Below, in pieces: positions 1 through 10,970 of a stretch of 64,000 nucleotides of DNA; position 1 is the stretch's first letter; every line of letters begins with the position of its first letter. The stretch comes from Emergomyces orientalis (taxonomy: Eukaryota > Ascomycota > Eurotiomycetes > Onygenales > Ajellomycetaceae). The notes beneath the pieces were generated by a model, which saw only the letters and a list, made by a program, of their open reading frames with translations, had not been told where the DNA came from and did not search any database. Location: NCBI GenBank assembly GCA_002110485.1, contig MOWL01000067.1:3410001-3474000 (forward strand), given 5' to 3'. A program made the position numbers and the translations under genes.

Positions 1-808
1 CTTTTGCTAGCGCTACGCCAGGATAGGTAGTGGTGCCTTCCATTGGACTCGAGTCTCGGTGTGTGAGCACCCATTTTGGTGGTAACTGGACGTCATCGGG
101 GATGGGGTATTGGTCAGGCGCCAGCGGAAATTTGTCCAGTAGATGCTTTCGTAAGTCCAGCGACCACGGAACGAAGGTCCCCTCGAGGCTAAGATTACCC
201 GTTAGTAGGGAAAGCCAAAGTTGAGAGTCATCATGAAATGTGTACCCCTCTGGATGTTGTTCATCTGCTTCACCGCATGGGTAGAGTTCATTTGCACCAA
301 GCTGCAATAATCTCTTGTAAAGTTTCCGAGACGCCCAGTTGAACCTAAGCCCCGCACCAGAACGGTTAGTAATTTGATACGTGTATACTGAGCAATCCGT
401 AGTCCTACTTTGGGTACGAACTATCCCCCAAACCAAACAGTGCAAAGTTCACACAACAGAGGAACGTTGGCGGAAGCTTCTTTAACAGCAATGACTTCCA
501 GAAAACGCGAGCGTTGGCAGGGAAATCGCCCTGCCCAGTGGTCGAGACCGCGAATACCGCCACGTCATATTCGTTAAGAGATTCCTGCATTAAATGTGAG
601 CTTCAATTCCGCCAAATTCCGGTATGCACCCTTTTCGCACCGCTTTAATCGCGTTTAGTTCGCAAACATGGGCCGAAAAGTGCAGCCTCTCCGTGAGGCG
701 CCCAAGTTCATCAGCAACGTCTTGGGAATTTCCAGTTTCTGAACCATACAAAATTATAGCAGTTCTAACGGAGGCATGTTCCGAGTTGTTGAAGTTGGCG
801 CTAGCCAT
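1..808 (-). CDS. TAH18: TAH18 diflavin reductase, 5' part (runs off left edge)
   Basis: NADPH-dependent diflavin oxidoreductase. In the known pathway it passes electrons from NADPH through FAD and FMN to Dre2 at the first step of cytosolic Fe-S cluster assembly. Four exons are readable: 808-641, 584-409, 344-246 and 188 to beyond 1, with introns of 56, 64 and 57 bp; the last has a CTAAC branch site. Joining them gives a continuous flavodoxin-like domain: the FMN phosphate loop YGSETGNSQD near residue 20, then STTGQGDFPANA and FALFGLGDSSYPKFNW, then GEADEQHPEGLEGTF and the start of the linker to the FAD domain. The start is the first ATG, directly before the flavodoxin strand. The FAD- and NADPH-binding domains lie outside the window. 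Identification rests on these motifs and is strong. Confidence 0.92.
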
Positions 809-1464
809 TGAATCTGCATCGCGGGGTCGATCTGATAATGGATTTGATTTGAGGTTGGTGATTCTTAGTAGGTTAATTACCGAGAAAAATAGTTAGCTAG
901 GGTTGGCGATGAGGTCATCGCCAGAAAGTTTATTTCAATCGCAAGTTGGCTCGCAGCAATCAGATCTGAAAATATATACTAGTATGTAGTCTGAGGTGGG
1001 AAACAGGTCATTCAATTTTTCCTTCCAGAGAGGAATTTACGTACCTGAAGGACCATGTTTCTTGATGATTAACTTAGCCGTGACTGCTGAAGAATAGGTG
1101 GTTTTGATAGCCCCTTGTATATCTGTGCACTATTCCTATGGTATGGGCAAAAGCTGGATAGAATAGGCACTGTGCTACGACTAGTATAAAGCATCGAAAA
1201 TCTACTTAGGTAATATGCTGCATACTGCATATTCTTTGCAGAAATACCAGAACTATTCTGCAGATTGTGGAAGTCAAAAATGAATTATCCAAACTGGTAA
1301 CAATGATCGAGCCTGGTCGATTCCATCTCATATAAAAACTACTAAACCCAACATAATCAACTAAATTCCATGAAAATGGGTATCAAATATCAAGAAAATA
1401 GAAAAGAGACAACTAGAAAAAGGAGAACCATCATCCATGGCCAGGGGGGGGGAACAAGCACTTA
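809..1464. other. Intergenic: TAH18 5' flank and RPC31 3' flank
   Basis: This is the promoter side of TAH18 and the 3' side of RPC31. The sequence is AT-rich with no supported coding frame. A run of seven G lies at about 1444-1450, just beyond the RPC31 stop. Confidence 0.5.
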
Positions 1465-2518
1465 TTAATACGTATCGTTATCACCCTCCCCTCCCCCCGC
1501 ATCATATCCATCCCCATCATCATCCCCACCATCGAAATATTGTTCCGCATTATAATCCCCGCCCATATCTTCCTCATCATCCTCGAAATCATCATCCACA
1601 ATTTCCTCTTCGCCTTCATCTTCATCCTCATCCAACATATCCTCACCCCCTCCTCCGGCCCTCCGTTTCCGTTTCTCACCTGTCTCGGATCCTTCGTCAT
1701 CCTCTTCACCACCAGCTTCTCTTCTTTTCCGGGATGGGCCGACTTCTTCATCATCGTCTTCCTCTTCATCTTCAAAGCCGCGTTTTTGTCCCCCTCGTAG
1801 AAGCGAGCCAAATCCGTTGGCGCCAGCAGCCCGTAAACCGACGTACTTGGGGTCGAGGGTCGACCAAAGCTCTTTCGGAAAAAAGTTCATAACTGTAAAT
1901 GCAAAGCACGATACACCAGTGTTTGCATCAGCCTGTGTAGTGACATCGAACCAAAGTACGGAAGAAAATATGGGAAGAGGGGAAGAGGGGAAGCAAAAAT
2001 TTAAATAGAGGGTATACATACCATACGGCCTTCCCCCAAGTTTCGGCAATGTCCTAGTTTTCTTCAAATACCTTTGCCCATACGTCGCCATGCCCTGGAA
2101 CGGATTGAACTGCGCTTTTCGAGCAGCCACCAATCCCCCCTTTTGTGACGAAGGCGGCGCGCTCAACACTGTATAATACGGTCCATCATGTATCATATCT
2201 CGTAGCCGTCTGTAATAATCGACTTGGCTGCGCTCCTCCTCCGTAAGGGATCTCGCGATGGGTACTGAGTATTTCTGGAAGGAGAATTAGCAACGGGAAC
2301 CTTGGTTTTTCTTTACTTCATTTTAGCCCGTAAAGTCAAGTTTGAGAAAAATGGCACTAGCAACGAGGAGGTTGAAACAAGTAAAATGACAGAGACTCAT
2401 TATAACTCACTGGAAACAATGGCGTAGGTGCGGTATCTGGCTCTCCCCCGCCTTCTGTATCCCACGAGAACTCAGCACCGGGTAGCTTTTTGCCTCGGTT
2501 TGCGCCGAAACGTGACAT
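1465..2518 (-). CDS. RPC31: RNA polymerase III subunit RPC7/Rpc31
   Basis: Subunit of the Pol III-specific initiation trimer (Rpc82-Rpc34-Rpc31), needed for transcription of tRNA and 5S genes. Three exons, 2518-2411, 2274-2022 and 1892-1465, join in frame to 262 residues. The N-terminus MSRFGANRGKKLPGAEF fits the family's glycine/lysine-rich opening. The middle holds the segment around DYYRRLRDMIHDGPYY. The C-terminal third is extremely acidic (runs of Asp/Glu from about residue 190 to the end, finishing GDNDTY), the hallmark of Rpc31. A basic patch (RKRREAG, KRKRRAGG) precedes and interrupts the acid tail. The start was chosen because exon 1 joins exon 2 at a GTGAGT donor and CCAG acceptor in phase 0. 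The acidic tail alone would not be diagnostic; the N-terminus and length make the call. Confidence 0.85.
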
Positions 2519-3171
2519 ATTTTCTTTCCCTTTTTCCCAGCTGTCCCAGTTTCCACTGTCCTTCTCTCTATCTATTCAAGTAAGGTATAAAACGGATATG
2601 GTATCAGCGGGCGGAGCGGTGGAGGTTCTTTAGGGAAACGACTTGAATGGCAATCTTACAGTCCGAAATGGAGGTTTATGAGGCGGAGTAAGCTAATATT
2701 TATTTTCTCTGGAACATAGTCTTAGTTGAAATACTGCTCTCGACGGACGTTGTATTGGTTTATTTTTTTTTCTTCTTAAACCTTTAGGTGGGTCATGTCA
2801 GAAAATAAATATATTGCCGAATCTGACCGCTTTTCAACCAGCTCCATGGTATTTCTAGCTCCTCAAATGGAAGATTTAACTTCTGTGCAGGTTAGTAATT
2901 TACACGTTCATTTTCTGTCGATTGCTGTCAAAATACCCAATGTAAATCCCGTAACTTACACCACTAAATTAGTTGGTCATTTTAAACGAACGTTCATTCC
3001 TAGGCAAGACGTACTAACTTAACTACTAGTATTTGTTCAGATGAATAGATCATTTGCAGGCCAAGAACAATGGTTTCCTATCTTGTTTTACATGCTTGGC
3101 ATTTGGGAGAGCTCAATGTGGGTACTCGAAAATCCATAAATGCATATTATTACGACACGCGAGTAAATTCC
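2519..3171. other. Intergenic: RPC31 promoter and 3' flank of next gene
   Basis: Non-coding. It holds a T-rich tract near 2760-2775 and no frame that can be supported as a gene. Confidence 0.5.
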
Positions 3172-5142
3172 TCACAACTCCAGCGCATCTACCCGGCTGC
3201 CAACTTGGTTCGGCGGACCCCATGGACCCTCTGCAACGCGCCTATTAAGCGTTCGGATAATCTCGTCAAACCCCTCAAAACCACCATCGACCTTCTTCAC
3301 TTCCGCCTGTAGCGCAACAAGAGCATCGAACTTGGCCGTTGCAACTCTCCAGACAGCGCTTTCCGTGTCCCCAGCCCCACCAGCGACAAAGTTATCATAT
3401 GTCTGCGGGGCTTTGAAAAGGTATGGCAGGACCTCTGTTAAGGCGGGAGGTACGAAAAGTGCCCACAGTCCAGAGGCAGGGAGCTTGCCTTGTGTTGATG
3501 GGCCAAGCCGGGAAATCTGGTCTTCGGCGGGTAATCCGAATCGGCGGTTAGTCAGGGGGGCTGAGCTACTATCATTTGGTGGAATCACAACCCAATTTGC
3601 TGTCAGTACCGATTTAATGAACGCGATGGCTGCAAGGGCTGTGTCTTTCATGGCAAGTATATCAGCAGCTGCAACAACGTTTGCCCATAGATCTGGATGC
3701 TCATTCAAATATCGAAGATATAGGACACGAGAAGCTGCGGCTTCTGCTCGGGGGCTTGTTGGGTTTTGATCAAGTGGGTCTGAGGACCCATTGGAGGGGT
3801 CGTCAAGAGTTGGCGGTCCTTTGAATATTCGGCCCAGAGCATCCAGCGCGTGATTGTTGACAGGCTTAGAGGGTATCGACTGTACTGGGTTGATCCACCT
3901 GTTTCCCGCCTCCACGAGCATTACTCGGGGCAAAGAAGCAAGAATGTCAAGATCGCTAGTCGGAACTGGACCCTGCGCCCATTTAACAGGTTCGAAGTCT
4001 AAAGCATCCGATATTCGCGAAAGAATCTTATCCAGAAAAGGTTGCGGCTGCTGGAGTAGATGATTTGGGTATAGTATTGCATACTGAGAAATATAACCCA
4101 TAACCGGCCCAGAGAGAATCGGTGCGAATGCAGGGTCAAGGATCGAGGGGTCCAAATAGTAGTTCATTATCTTGGCGTGGAGGCCACAAGAAGTTAGGTA
4201 TTCGAGGGACGGTGAAGAAAATAGGGGGGATGAATGACACTGGACTCTAGCACGTTGACGGAGGCCTGGAGCTCCAATTAGAAGCAGCTCACGGAGAAAA
4301 TGGATATGTGTCATGTGCAATAGTATATCGTCCGGATCAACCATTTGGGAGGCCGCAAAGCTCAACAAGCTAGAGCTTCGAAATTTAGATTCGATGTCAG
4401 GGAAATGCGATGCCGCGATAGCATGCCAATCCAGGGATCCAGCCTTAATAACTAAATCCATCAGTCTGCCCTGAGCTACTGACTTGTCTCGTCTGCTTAT
4501 GCGTCCAGGGGATTCTGCGCTGTCATTGCTGCAGATGGAGAAGAGACGTTCGTAAACGTCTCTATCATTGAATATTCTCCTCCACATCAGTCCCTGGCCC
4601 CCTATCTTATTTTTCTTTTCCCCATTTACTAAAATATCGCTTTCGTAGTCGTGAGCATAGTCGACTTCTAGGAGAGCCCATAAAACATCAAAAGCAGCCT
4701 GCGAAACCGCTGTTTCCGAGATCGTAAGCCATAGTTCCACTAGGGCGATCACGAGAGCCGGGTTCCCAGAAATACTCGCTGCATCAGCGCTTGAATTACT
4801 GGCCTTTCCTAACAGAGATAAAGTAAGGAGATTGACTGGGGGAGAGGGGGCCTTTATCCCAGCAAGTAAATTTAAGGGTGGGTCAATGGATTGGAGTTGG
4901 GTGAAAGTAAGGTATGAAGCGGCTTTGGTGGCTAAGCTTGTTAAAGGAGACAGGTCTTCTTGCAATATAGGGAGAACCTGTGAGACCTGAGTGAGAATAG
5001 TAGAGAAAACGCTCTGGTTGGTATTGGCGATGAGTTCAGCTGTGAGCTTGTCCAGAGCGGCGGCATCTAGCGGGGTGGATGGATCCTGGATGACCTGGTC
5101 GAGATGGTCCTTCACAACGTTAAAAGAAGGAGGAGTCTCCAT
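3172..5142 (-). CDS. HSM3/PSMD5-like proteasome assembly chaperone, probable
   Basis: A single-exon protein of 656 residues, alpha-helical throughout and without signal peptide or membrane segments. It reads as a HEAT/ARM-type solenoid (repeated helices such as VFSTILTQVSQVLPILQEDL, and LTSLATKAASYLTFTQLQ). The overall pattern resembles the fungal 'DNA mismatch repair protein HSM3' family. In yeast and mammals this family (Hsm3/PSMD5) binds the Rpt1 C-terminus and helps assemble the 19S base of the proteasome. The open frame extends upstream to about 5313 but without a further ATG; the ATG at 5142 (METPPSFNVVKDHLDQV) is the likely start. The gene is divergent from CSN6 across 369 bp. The family call is from recollected sequence style and is the weakest of the housekeeping assignments. 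Confidence 0.6.
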   Translation of the reverse strand: METPPSFNVVKDHLDQVIQDPSTPLDAAALDKLTAELIANTNQSVFSTILTQVSQVLPILQEDLSPLTSLATKAASYLTFTQLQSIDPPLNLLAGIKAPSPPVNLLTLSLLGKASNSSADAASISGNPALVIALVELWLTISETAVSQAAFDVLWALLEVDYAHDYESDILVNGEKKNKIGGQGLMWRRIFNDRDVYERLFSICSNDSAESPGRISRRDKSVAQGRLMDLVIKAGSLDWHAIAASHFPDIESKFRSSSLLSFAASQMVDPDDILLHMTHIHFLRELLLIGAPGLRQRARVQCHSSPLFSSPSLEYLTSCGLHAKIMNYYLDPSILDPAFAPILSGPVMGYISQYAILYPNHLLQQPQPFLDKILSRISDALDFEPVKWAQGPVPTSDLDILASLPRVMLVEAGNRWINPVQSIPSKPVNNHALDALGRIFKGPPTLDDPSNGSSDPLDQNPTSPRAEAAASRVLYLRYLNEHPDLWANVVAAADILAMKDTALAAIAFIKSVLTANWVVIPPNDSSSAPLTNRRFGLPAEDQISRLGPSTQGKLPASGLWALFVPPALTEVLPYLFKAPQTYDNFVAGGAGDTESAVWRVATAKFDALVALQAEVKKVDGGFEGFDEIIRTLNRRVAEGPWGPPNQVGSRVDALEL

Positions 5143-5511
5143 GGTTTCCTCTTGACCCCGTAGACACGATGCAAAGGCGTCCAAGACGAAACCTAGGCTG
5201 GTCCTCGCTCGCGAATGATGTAAGTTGTCTGGTGCTGTCCCCAGGTCGTCCTGGATGGGGATGACCCGATGATCTGGGCCAAATGTTGCCCCACATGCAA
5301 ACAGAGCAAACAAACCAAACAGATCAATCAGCTCTAGTATGTTGGCTAGAGCTTCATCAGCGACTTAACTACCCCATAGTATTGTATATGCAGAAGCAAA
5401 CCTGCGCCGAACAGCTACTACATAAAAACTGACGGTAAATACCCACAATTACACAGTCAATTTCTGATTCTTTTTGAAATCGGAGGGCAACTCAACAAGG
5501 GCTCCCGAACT
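5143..5511. promoter_or_regulatory. Shared upstream region of HSM3-like gene and CSN6
   Basis: A 369-bp gap between divergent starts must hold both promoters. It is open in part on the minus strand but lacks an ATG. No clear TATA box or factor site was identified. Confidence 0.4.
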
Positions 5512-6863
5512 ATGGCGGAGTCTAATCCCCTAATTTCCCTGAAGTCATCTGACTCTGGCCTCCAAATCCTACTCCATCCCCTCGTCCTCCTCAATATCTC
5601 AGATCACGTCACTAGGCACATTGCAAGACAGCAAAGGGGACCAATTGCCGGGGCACTAATAGGACAGCAAAAGGGTCGGACTATTAGCCTCGAGCATGTA
5701 TTTGAATGCAATGTCGTAACCGCCTCAAACGGAGACCGTACGCTACACGAGTCATGGTTTGAAGAGAGACTACAACAATGTCCGGCCCCACTCTACACCT
5801 AATCGTTTTTCAAGCAGTGTTACTGACTCGTATGCCTTTCCCTATAGTTAGAGATGTGCATAAAGAGCCTCCGTTAGATCTTGTTGGATGGTTCACCCTC
5901 ACCCCACCTACTGGACCAACCGCTGCCCAGTTACCCATACACCAACATATTCTCCAGAAGTATAACGAGACAGCAGTACTACTTGCGTTTGATCCTTCCG
6001 GACTTGAAAACAACACTTCTCACACTACAGGAAAACTTCCTCTCGCCATTTACGAGTCGACATACGAAGAAGACAACAATGTGGCTGATGGAGATAAATC
6101 GATGCAGGTCGATGGACAGCAGCCGAGCTTGGCACTACGGTTCCGAGAACTGCCGTATTCTGTAGAGACTGGGGAGGCGGAAATGATCAGCGTCGATTTT
6201 GTTGCAAGAGGTGGAGGCAATGCCACTGCTATTCAAGCGAAGGATGCCACTCCAAAACCCCAGACAGGTGACAAGAAGAAACCTGCCGCCAGTGAGAAGG
6301 GGAAAGGTACCGGGAAAAGCCAGGGAAAACCTCCTGCTGCAGATGAAGTTTCTGCGCTCTCTAAGGAAGACGAGGACCGTAAGTAGATGACCTCAAGATA
6401 TACTAAGGAAAATACCCATGAATACGAATTAACCTGCCATATAATAGTAATCGCCAATCTCAACACCCGTCTCACCGCCGTCAAAACCCTCGAGTCACGC
6501 CTGCACCTCATAAAGGGCTATCTCTCCAGCATCTCCTCCCAACAACCAGACAACCAAATACAATCCACATCAACCTCTTCCCCGCTGATCTCCCACTCCC
6601 TCCTGCGCAATATCCACTCCCTAATGTCCCACCTATCTCTCCTAACCCCGCAACAATCAGATACATTCTCTACCGAATCCCTTGCGCAAGCCAACGATGT
6701 TGCTTTAGTCGCATTACTCGGTCAGCTAGGCCAGAGCGCGCAGGGCATGCGCGAGTTGGGTAAAAAGTTCGCGGTTGTTGATACGGCGCGGCAATATGCT
6801 GAATCGAAGAAGGCAGTGGGTGGCATGCATACGAGGATGGATGATGAGTTGTACCTTCGATAG
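5512..6863 (+). CDS. CSN6: COP9 signalosome subunit 6 (MPN domain)
   Basis: Subunit of the COP9 signalosome, which removes Nedd8 from cullins. CSN6 is the catalytically inactive MPN partner of CSN5. Exons 5512-5779, 5848-6378 and 6448-6863 give 404 residues. The MPN domain starts near residue 18 (LQILLHPLVLLNISDHVTR) and continues through GPIAGALIGQQKGRTISL, then FRDVHKEPPLDLVGWFT across intron 1. The JAMM metal ligands (HxH, Ser/Asp) are not present, as expected for CSN6. A lysine-rich, low-complexity insert follows (residues about 225-280). The C-terminal helical part begins DEDLIANLNTRLTAVKTLESR across intron 2. Intron 1 has a TACTGAC branch site but an unusual GTCCGG donor. The splice choice is fixed by frame: no other donor keeps the conserved WFEERLQQ-FRDVHK junction. 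Confidence 0.93.
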
Positions 6864-7852
6864 GCGATTGGTAGAAATTGGTTAACTTCTATGGAAAGAG
6901 GCACGACAAAGTGCATGTATTGTACATGTACAGTACATACAACGTGTTCATATGTTGCTTTAATGACGCCGGGATGTCCATTTCCATTTTCTTTTTTAGA
7001 TTTTTTTGTGCGAGCCCCAACAGCAAATTTGATGATGTTGTTTACGTGCCATTGGCGATCTGTAGATATCTTTGGTGAAATATCAATCGTTTGGTAATGT
7101 CTTTGAGTGGCTTTTTATAGGTATCAAATGTAGTGGTTGCTCGGCACGAATCTCCTCAATATTACAGATGGTTGAGGTAAAGCAAGAGATTCAATCAAAA
7201 ACGCTTCAAAATTTTTTTTAACTCTGTTGGAATTTGGTTCCACATTCCATTTTCGTCCAGCCTTACCAGGAAAATAGGAAAAAAGGGCGGAAAAAAAAGA
7301 AGAAGAGGAAAGGATAGAAAAGGGAACAAAATAAACTCCTTGGCGCAAAGAAAAATATAGAGCTCAAATGCCGCATGCCAGCCGCCGTAATGATTTTTTT
7401 CATGTTGAGGCTCGCCGATCAAAGAATAGCCGGGGGGAGCGATTGTGACAAGTGATCAATAGAAAAAAGGGGAAAGAAAAAGTAATACATCAGGGAAGTA
7501 AAGATCGTTATACAAATGTGAAGTGACAACACATCACAATAAGTGTATTTTTACGCGCGGGGAGAAATGTATGAAGGGGAATTAAAAATAATAACCAAAC
7601 TGCCAATGCCCCTGTAGCCTTGACCCAAACCAATCCATATCTAGTTGCAGTCGAATGAGACAGAGGGAACACATTTCAAAACCTGTGAGGAAGTGGAAGA
7701 CAAGGAACATAAGAAAAGGTGTAAAACAGGAAGTAAACACCCATGAATGGAAAGAAGTTAGAGTACAGGCAGGGAGATGGTTGGATGGAGGGTTGCTGAT
7801 CCATTATCTTTTGCTGGAAAACCCTTTGCTCCTCTTGTTCAAAATCAACCAT
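6864..7852. other. Intergenic between convergent 3' ends
   Basis: 3' flanks of CSN6 and the SAP-domain gene. AT-rich with homopolymer runs (poly-A near 7290, poly-T near 7000 and 7390). Short frames here have no protein-like composition. Confidence 0.5.
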
Positions 7853-9784
7853 CTATCGCCGCCAACTATCTCTGAAGTCTCCACGGTCCCTGAACCGAGC
7901 ACCCCTGCCGCCTCTCCGTCGTCCACGACTTCCATACTCCGGACCCTTGTCCACGAAAAAATCCGTGTCTTCAAAGGTGTATTTGTGCATTTCATCGCCT
8001 CCGCGTCGAGGTTTAGGCCCAGCGCGGTAAAGGTCGGCAAATCGCTCAAGCCGCTTCCCCGATATCTCTTGAGCGACAGGCTGATAGTATAGTTTCGGCT
8101 TCGCAGAAGTGGATAGAAATCTGTCATCAAGAGCCTTGAAACCTTCACCTCCATACCGCGTGGGCGCGGCGGGTGGTGCAGCAGGTTGGCTGTCTCGACG
8201 CATGGGACCGTGCGTTGCGCGGGGACCCAACGGCGGCTCCCGACCTAGGTTTTGATTGGGATCGCGATTATTGCGGGCAGGAATTTGGTTTGTTGGACCG
8301 GCTTCCTGGAGAGAAGCTGTAACACCCTGGTCAGTCTCATCAAAGACCACTTCCCAGCGCGGTGCGCCTCTCGCACCACTGCCGGAATCCTGCTCAATCG
8401 CAATCCATTCTTTGACTTTCTCTTCTGGGACGAAATCTACCCAGAGCGGCTTCCGCGTTCGCTCATCTGGCCAAATCGTTCCATGGAGTGCCGAACGCAC
8501 CCTAGAGGCTGCGGAAACATTCGTAAACGTAACAAAGGAATGTGTTTTAATGGAATCCAAAAAGAAATCGAGAATGATATCAGGGTCCACGGATGACGCC
8601 GGCGGAGTTGCAAGGGTCACAAGGTGCTTTTTGAGACTGGCTGGCTGTAAAGGTCGCATGAAATTCCGTATATACAAAGATGTTGTTGCTGGATGGAGGG
8701 CTGGTGACACTATACGGTCCGCATCGCCTTCACCAGCCAACCCCTTGGGCGAAAGGGAGAGCGCCCGGCCACCATTTGCGACTGGGAACAAGCTTTTGAA
8801 ACGTGCATCGCCAGATGTGTGCTTGCTAACGTGTGGCTCTTCTGGCTTCTCGACTCCGGGTTCAACCCGGGGTACCGAAGGGCCGTCGGTGGCGTGGTCA
8901 CCTTTCTTGTGTGCCTCCTGTATGGCAGTAGGTTTGGGTTGGGGTGTCGGTTCCGGCTCCTGGAGCCCTCTTTCAGTCTTTTCCGGGCCCGTTCCTTCCA
9001 TCTCAGTGTCGTCAGGTGCAGCAGCATCGGGAATCGGCGTTGCAGCAATATTTGCCGACGGCACAATTGTCTCTGCTGGGACATCGTCTTTCAATACCGC
9101 CCGCGGAAGTCCATCCTCAGCTTTAGCCCTCTTCAAAGCCGCAGTTTTAGGAGAAGGGGGTGGACTCTGGCTTCGCCGTTTTCTTTTTCTGGAGTCATCT
9201 ATGGATTCCTCTCTCGAGCCGATTCTCTCCTCGGCAGGCGACACGGTTGCAGATTCTGGTTCCTGAGGAGTTGAGGGAACAGATGGAACGGTCATGATCT
9301 TTGCTGGCTCCTGCACGACTTCCTGCGACTGTGTTGGCTCTTCTATCTTGGGCTCCTGAATATGTTCCTTTGCCTGGGCTGACGAGTCTTGAGTAATCGC
9401 CACTGATAGATCGACGTCTGTGCCTGCTCCCTTATCCTTCGTAACGACATTTTCAGTCGGGCCACGCGACAGCGATTCTGGTACCCCTGCGACAGGTAGA
9501 TCATTCAATTCAGCAGAGGCCGGGCCCGGTTCCGGTGCGCCAGGCAGCTTTTGGTCGCTAGCGCCCACACGTTGGCTTAACCGTTCAGGTACCTCCGGCG
9601 GGTGTGCTTCGGGGACATTGCTTGGTGGAGGGGCTTCTGCGGAAGGCTCAGGTTGCGCTTCAGAGTCTGCCTGGAGTAGTCGATCAATGAAATTTTGCTT
9701 GACCCTGAGGCCGGTCTGAGGAATGCCGCGTCGCTTCAGCTCGGCCTTCAAATCGGTAACCTTCCAACTTGAGTAGTCCGTCAT
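7853..9784 (-). CDS. Acinus-like SAP/RRM protein
   Basis: Intronless, 643 residues, probably nuclear. Domain order: SAP DNA/RNA-binding helix-turn-helix at residues 5-40 (WKVTDLKAELKRRGIPQTGL); a long disordered Pro/Glu/Ser-rich region (41-360) with a nuclear-localisation-like cluster RKRKRRSQSPPPSPK near 199; an RRM-like fold at about 367-455 (TTSLYIRNFMRPL ... HSFVTFTNVSAASRVRSAL); a segment resembling the RNPS1-SAP18-binding motif of Acinus at about 549-590 (DDRFLSTSAKPKLYYQPV then KRLERFADLYRAGP); and an Arg/Gly tail to the C-terminus. This order is that of metazoan Acinus, a scaffold of the ASAP/PSAP complexes that join the exon junction complex. The SAP domain is clear; the Acinus equivalence is inferred from domain order. 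Confidence 0.72.
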   Translation of the reverse strand: MTDYSSWKVTDLKAELKRRGIPQTGLRVKQNFIDRLLQADSEAQPEPSAEAPPPSNVPEAHPPEVPERLSQRVGASDQKLPGAPEPGPASAELNDLPVAGVPESLSRGPTENVVTKDKGAGTDVDLSVAITQDSSAQAKEHIQEPKIEEPTQSQEVVQEPAKIMTVPSVPSTPQEPESATVSPAEERIGSREESIDDSRKRKRRSQSPPPSPKTAALKRAKAEDGLPRAVLKDDVPAETIVPSANIAATPIPDAAAPDDTEMEGTGPEKTERGLQEPEPTPQPKPTAIQEAHKKGDHATDGPSVPRVEPGVEKPEEPHVSKHTSGDARFKSLFPVANGGRALSLSPKGLAGEGDADRIVSPALHPATTSLYIRNFMRPLQPASLKKHLVTLATPPASSVDPDIILDFFLDSIKTHSFVTFTNVSAASRVRSALHGTIWPDERTRKPLWVDFVPEEKVKEWIAIEQDSGSGARGAPRWEVVFDETDQGVTASLQEAGPTNQIPARNNRDPNQNLGREPPLGPRATHGPMRRDSQPAAPPAAPTRYGGEGFKALDDRFLSTSAKPKLYYQPVAQEISGKRLERFADLYRAGPKPRRGGDEMHKYTFEDTDFFVDKGPEYGSRGRRRGGRGARFRDRGDFRDSWRR

Positions 9785-10397
9785 CGTGACGAGTTGTGAA
9801 CAAGAGATAGTGTCGAGATTGTACGTAATTAAAAGGTATGTGACGTTTTCGCAGCATATTAAATCGAACGATAAACGGTTAACGGGCCATGGCTGGTAAC
9901 TCGAGAGTATCCAGCGCGTGTTGTTGCAACCAGGTCTGTCGTTGGTGATGATGGCGAGAAGAAGACATTACGGCCGGGGAAATTTACTGGAATAGGCCAA
10001 GGAGTGATTTTGGGATGATGTAATCAAGGAATCTCTGACGCTAGTGCCACACTGGGAATAGTGGCTATTGCCCGGTGCTGTGATTTTAAGCCGCACCTTA
10101 TAAATGTCTCAGGAGAAAATGTTCTGACGCCCCCTTGAAACGGAGTTTATAAGGATTTCATTCATCCATCGTACTATTACAGGATATTTCATTTACTCTA
10201 AGTTCTAAGATGAGGGACGATAAAACCAGCAAAACAAAACAACGCCGGCGCTAATCAATCGCTCAGTTACAAAATGAAAAAAAAAATTGCTGCCAAAGAA
10301 CACCTTCCGACGATCAAATACCTAACCCCCAGCACATCATGAGGGGAGAGAGACTGCGCTAATACCCATAGACAGATGCTTTATTGGACAGAAACGT
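9785..10397. other. Intergenic
   Basis: 5' flank of the SAP-domain gene and 3' flank of the next minus-strand gene. Nothing else supported. Confidence 0.5.
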
Positions 10398-10970
10398 TCA
10401 AGGGCGAATTGTCCCGTCAGTCCTGGATGTGCAATCCAACCCTGGCAATTGTGCTGAACCAAGAGGAGTAGCCGTCAAGGGAGGTGGAAATAGTGGTTGA
10501 TTCTCCTCCGTCCTTGTCATATCGACTCTCAAAGATGATGAGCGATTTCGATGGCTTGGTAATCCCGCTGGCGCCATGACCTGTTTCACAGGAATCGTGT
10601 TATACGGACTGGAGCCTGTTGGTTCTCCTTTACTTGTGCCATCAACTGTAAGGTCGCTTCGTTGGCTCTGTGCTATGGGCTCCTCGACTTTTCCGTGATT
10701 TCGGCAGGAATCTATCCGGGCCTTTATTTCATTTTGTCCCCTTATGGCGTTCTCAGATCCCCGCATCTTGCCGCTTTCGACTTTGTTCTCTTCCTCATCT
10801 TTATATTCCGCTGAAGGCCAACTCGGTCTTAAGAAACCTGGTGGTGGTATGGGCTTACGCCCCGTGCGACCAACGATCAGTGCTTCCTCTCCTGGAGTTA
10901 AAAAAATACCGTCTGGTAAGAGAGCTGATCGTCTATGTTTGTGGGAGTGCGGGTGTTCTGTCCAACTCAT
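10398..10970 (-). CDS. Hypothetical protein, 190 residues
   Basis: A single open frame from ATG at 10970 (MSWTEHPHSHKHRRSALLPD) to a stop at 10398. The first 50 residues look structured or motif-like (GIFLTPGEEALIVGRTGRK then PIPPPGFLRPSW). The rest is polar and disordered (Glu/Lys/Ser-rich). It has no signal peptide, membrane segment or known domain that I recognise. It could be a small fungal-specific nuclear or cytosolic protein, or a chance frame. The ordered N-terminus with a consistent codon pattern favours a real gene. No function is proposed. Confidence 0.5.
   Translation of the reverse strand: MSWTEHPHSHKHRRSALLPDGIFLTPGEEALIVGRTGRKPIPPPGFLRPSWPSAEYKDEEENKVESGKMRGSENAIRGQNEIKARIDSCRNHGKVEEPIAQSQRSDLTVDGTSKGEPTGSSPYNTIPVKQVMAPAGLPSHRNRSSSLRVDMTRTEENQPLFPPPLTATPLGSAQLPGLDCTSRTDGTIRP

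Noticed and set aside
1437..1892. Plus-strand frame rich in His/Pro opposite RPC31
   Set aside because: It is the antisense of the acidic RPC31 tail; its composition is a mirror of Asp/Glu codons.
8256..9266. 336-codon plus-strand frame inside the SAP-domain gene
   Set aside because: Antisense to a complete minus-strand gene with recognisable domains; the translation has no domain.
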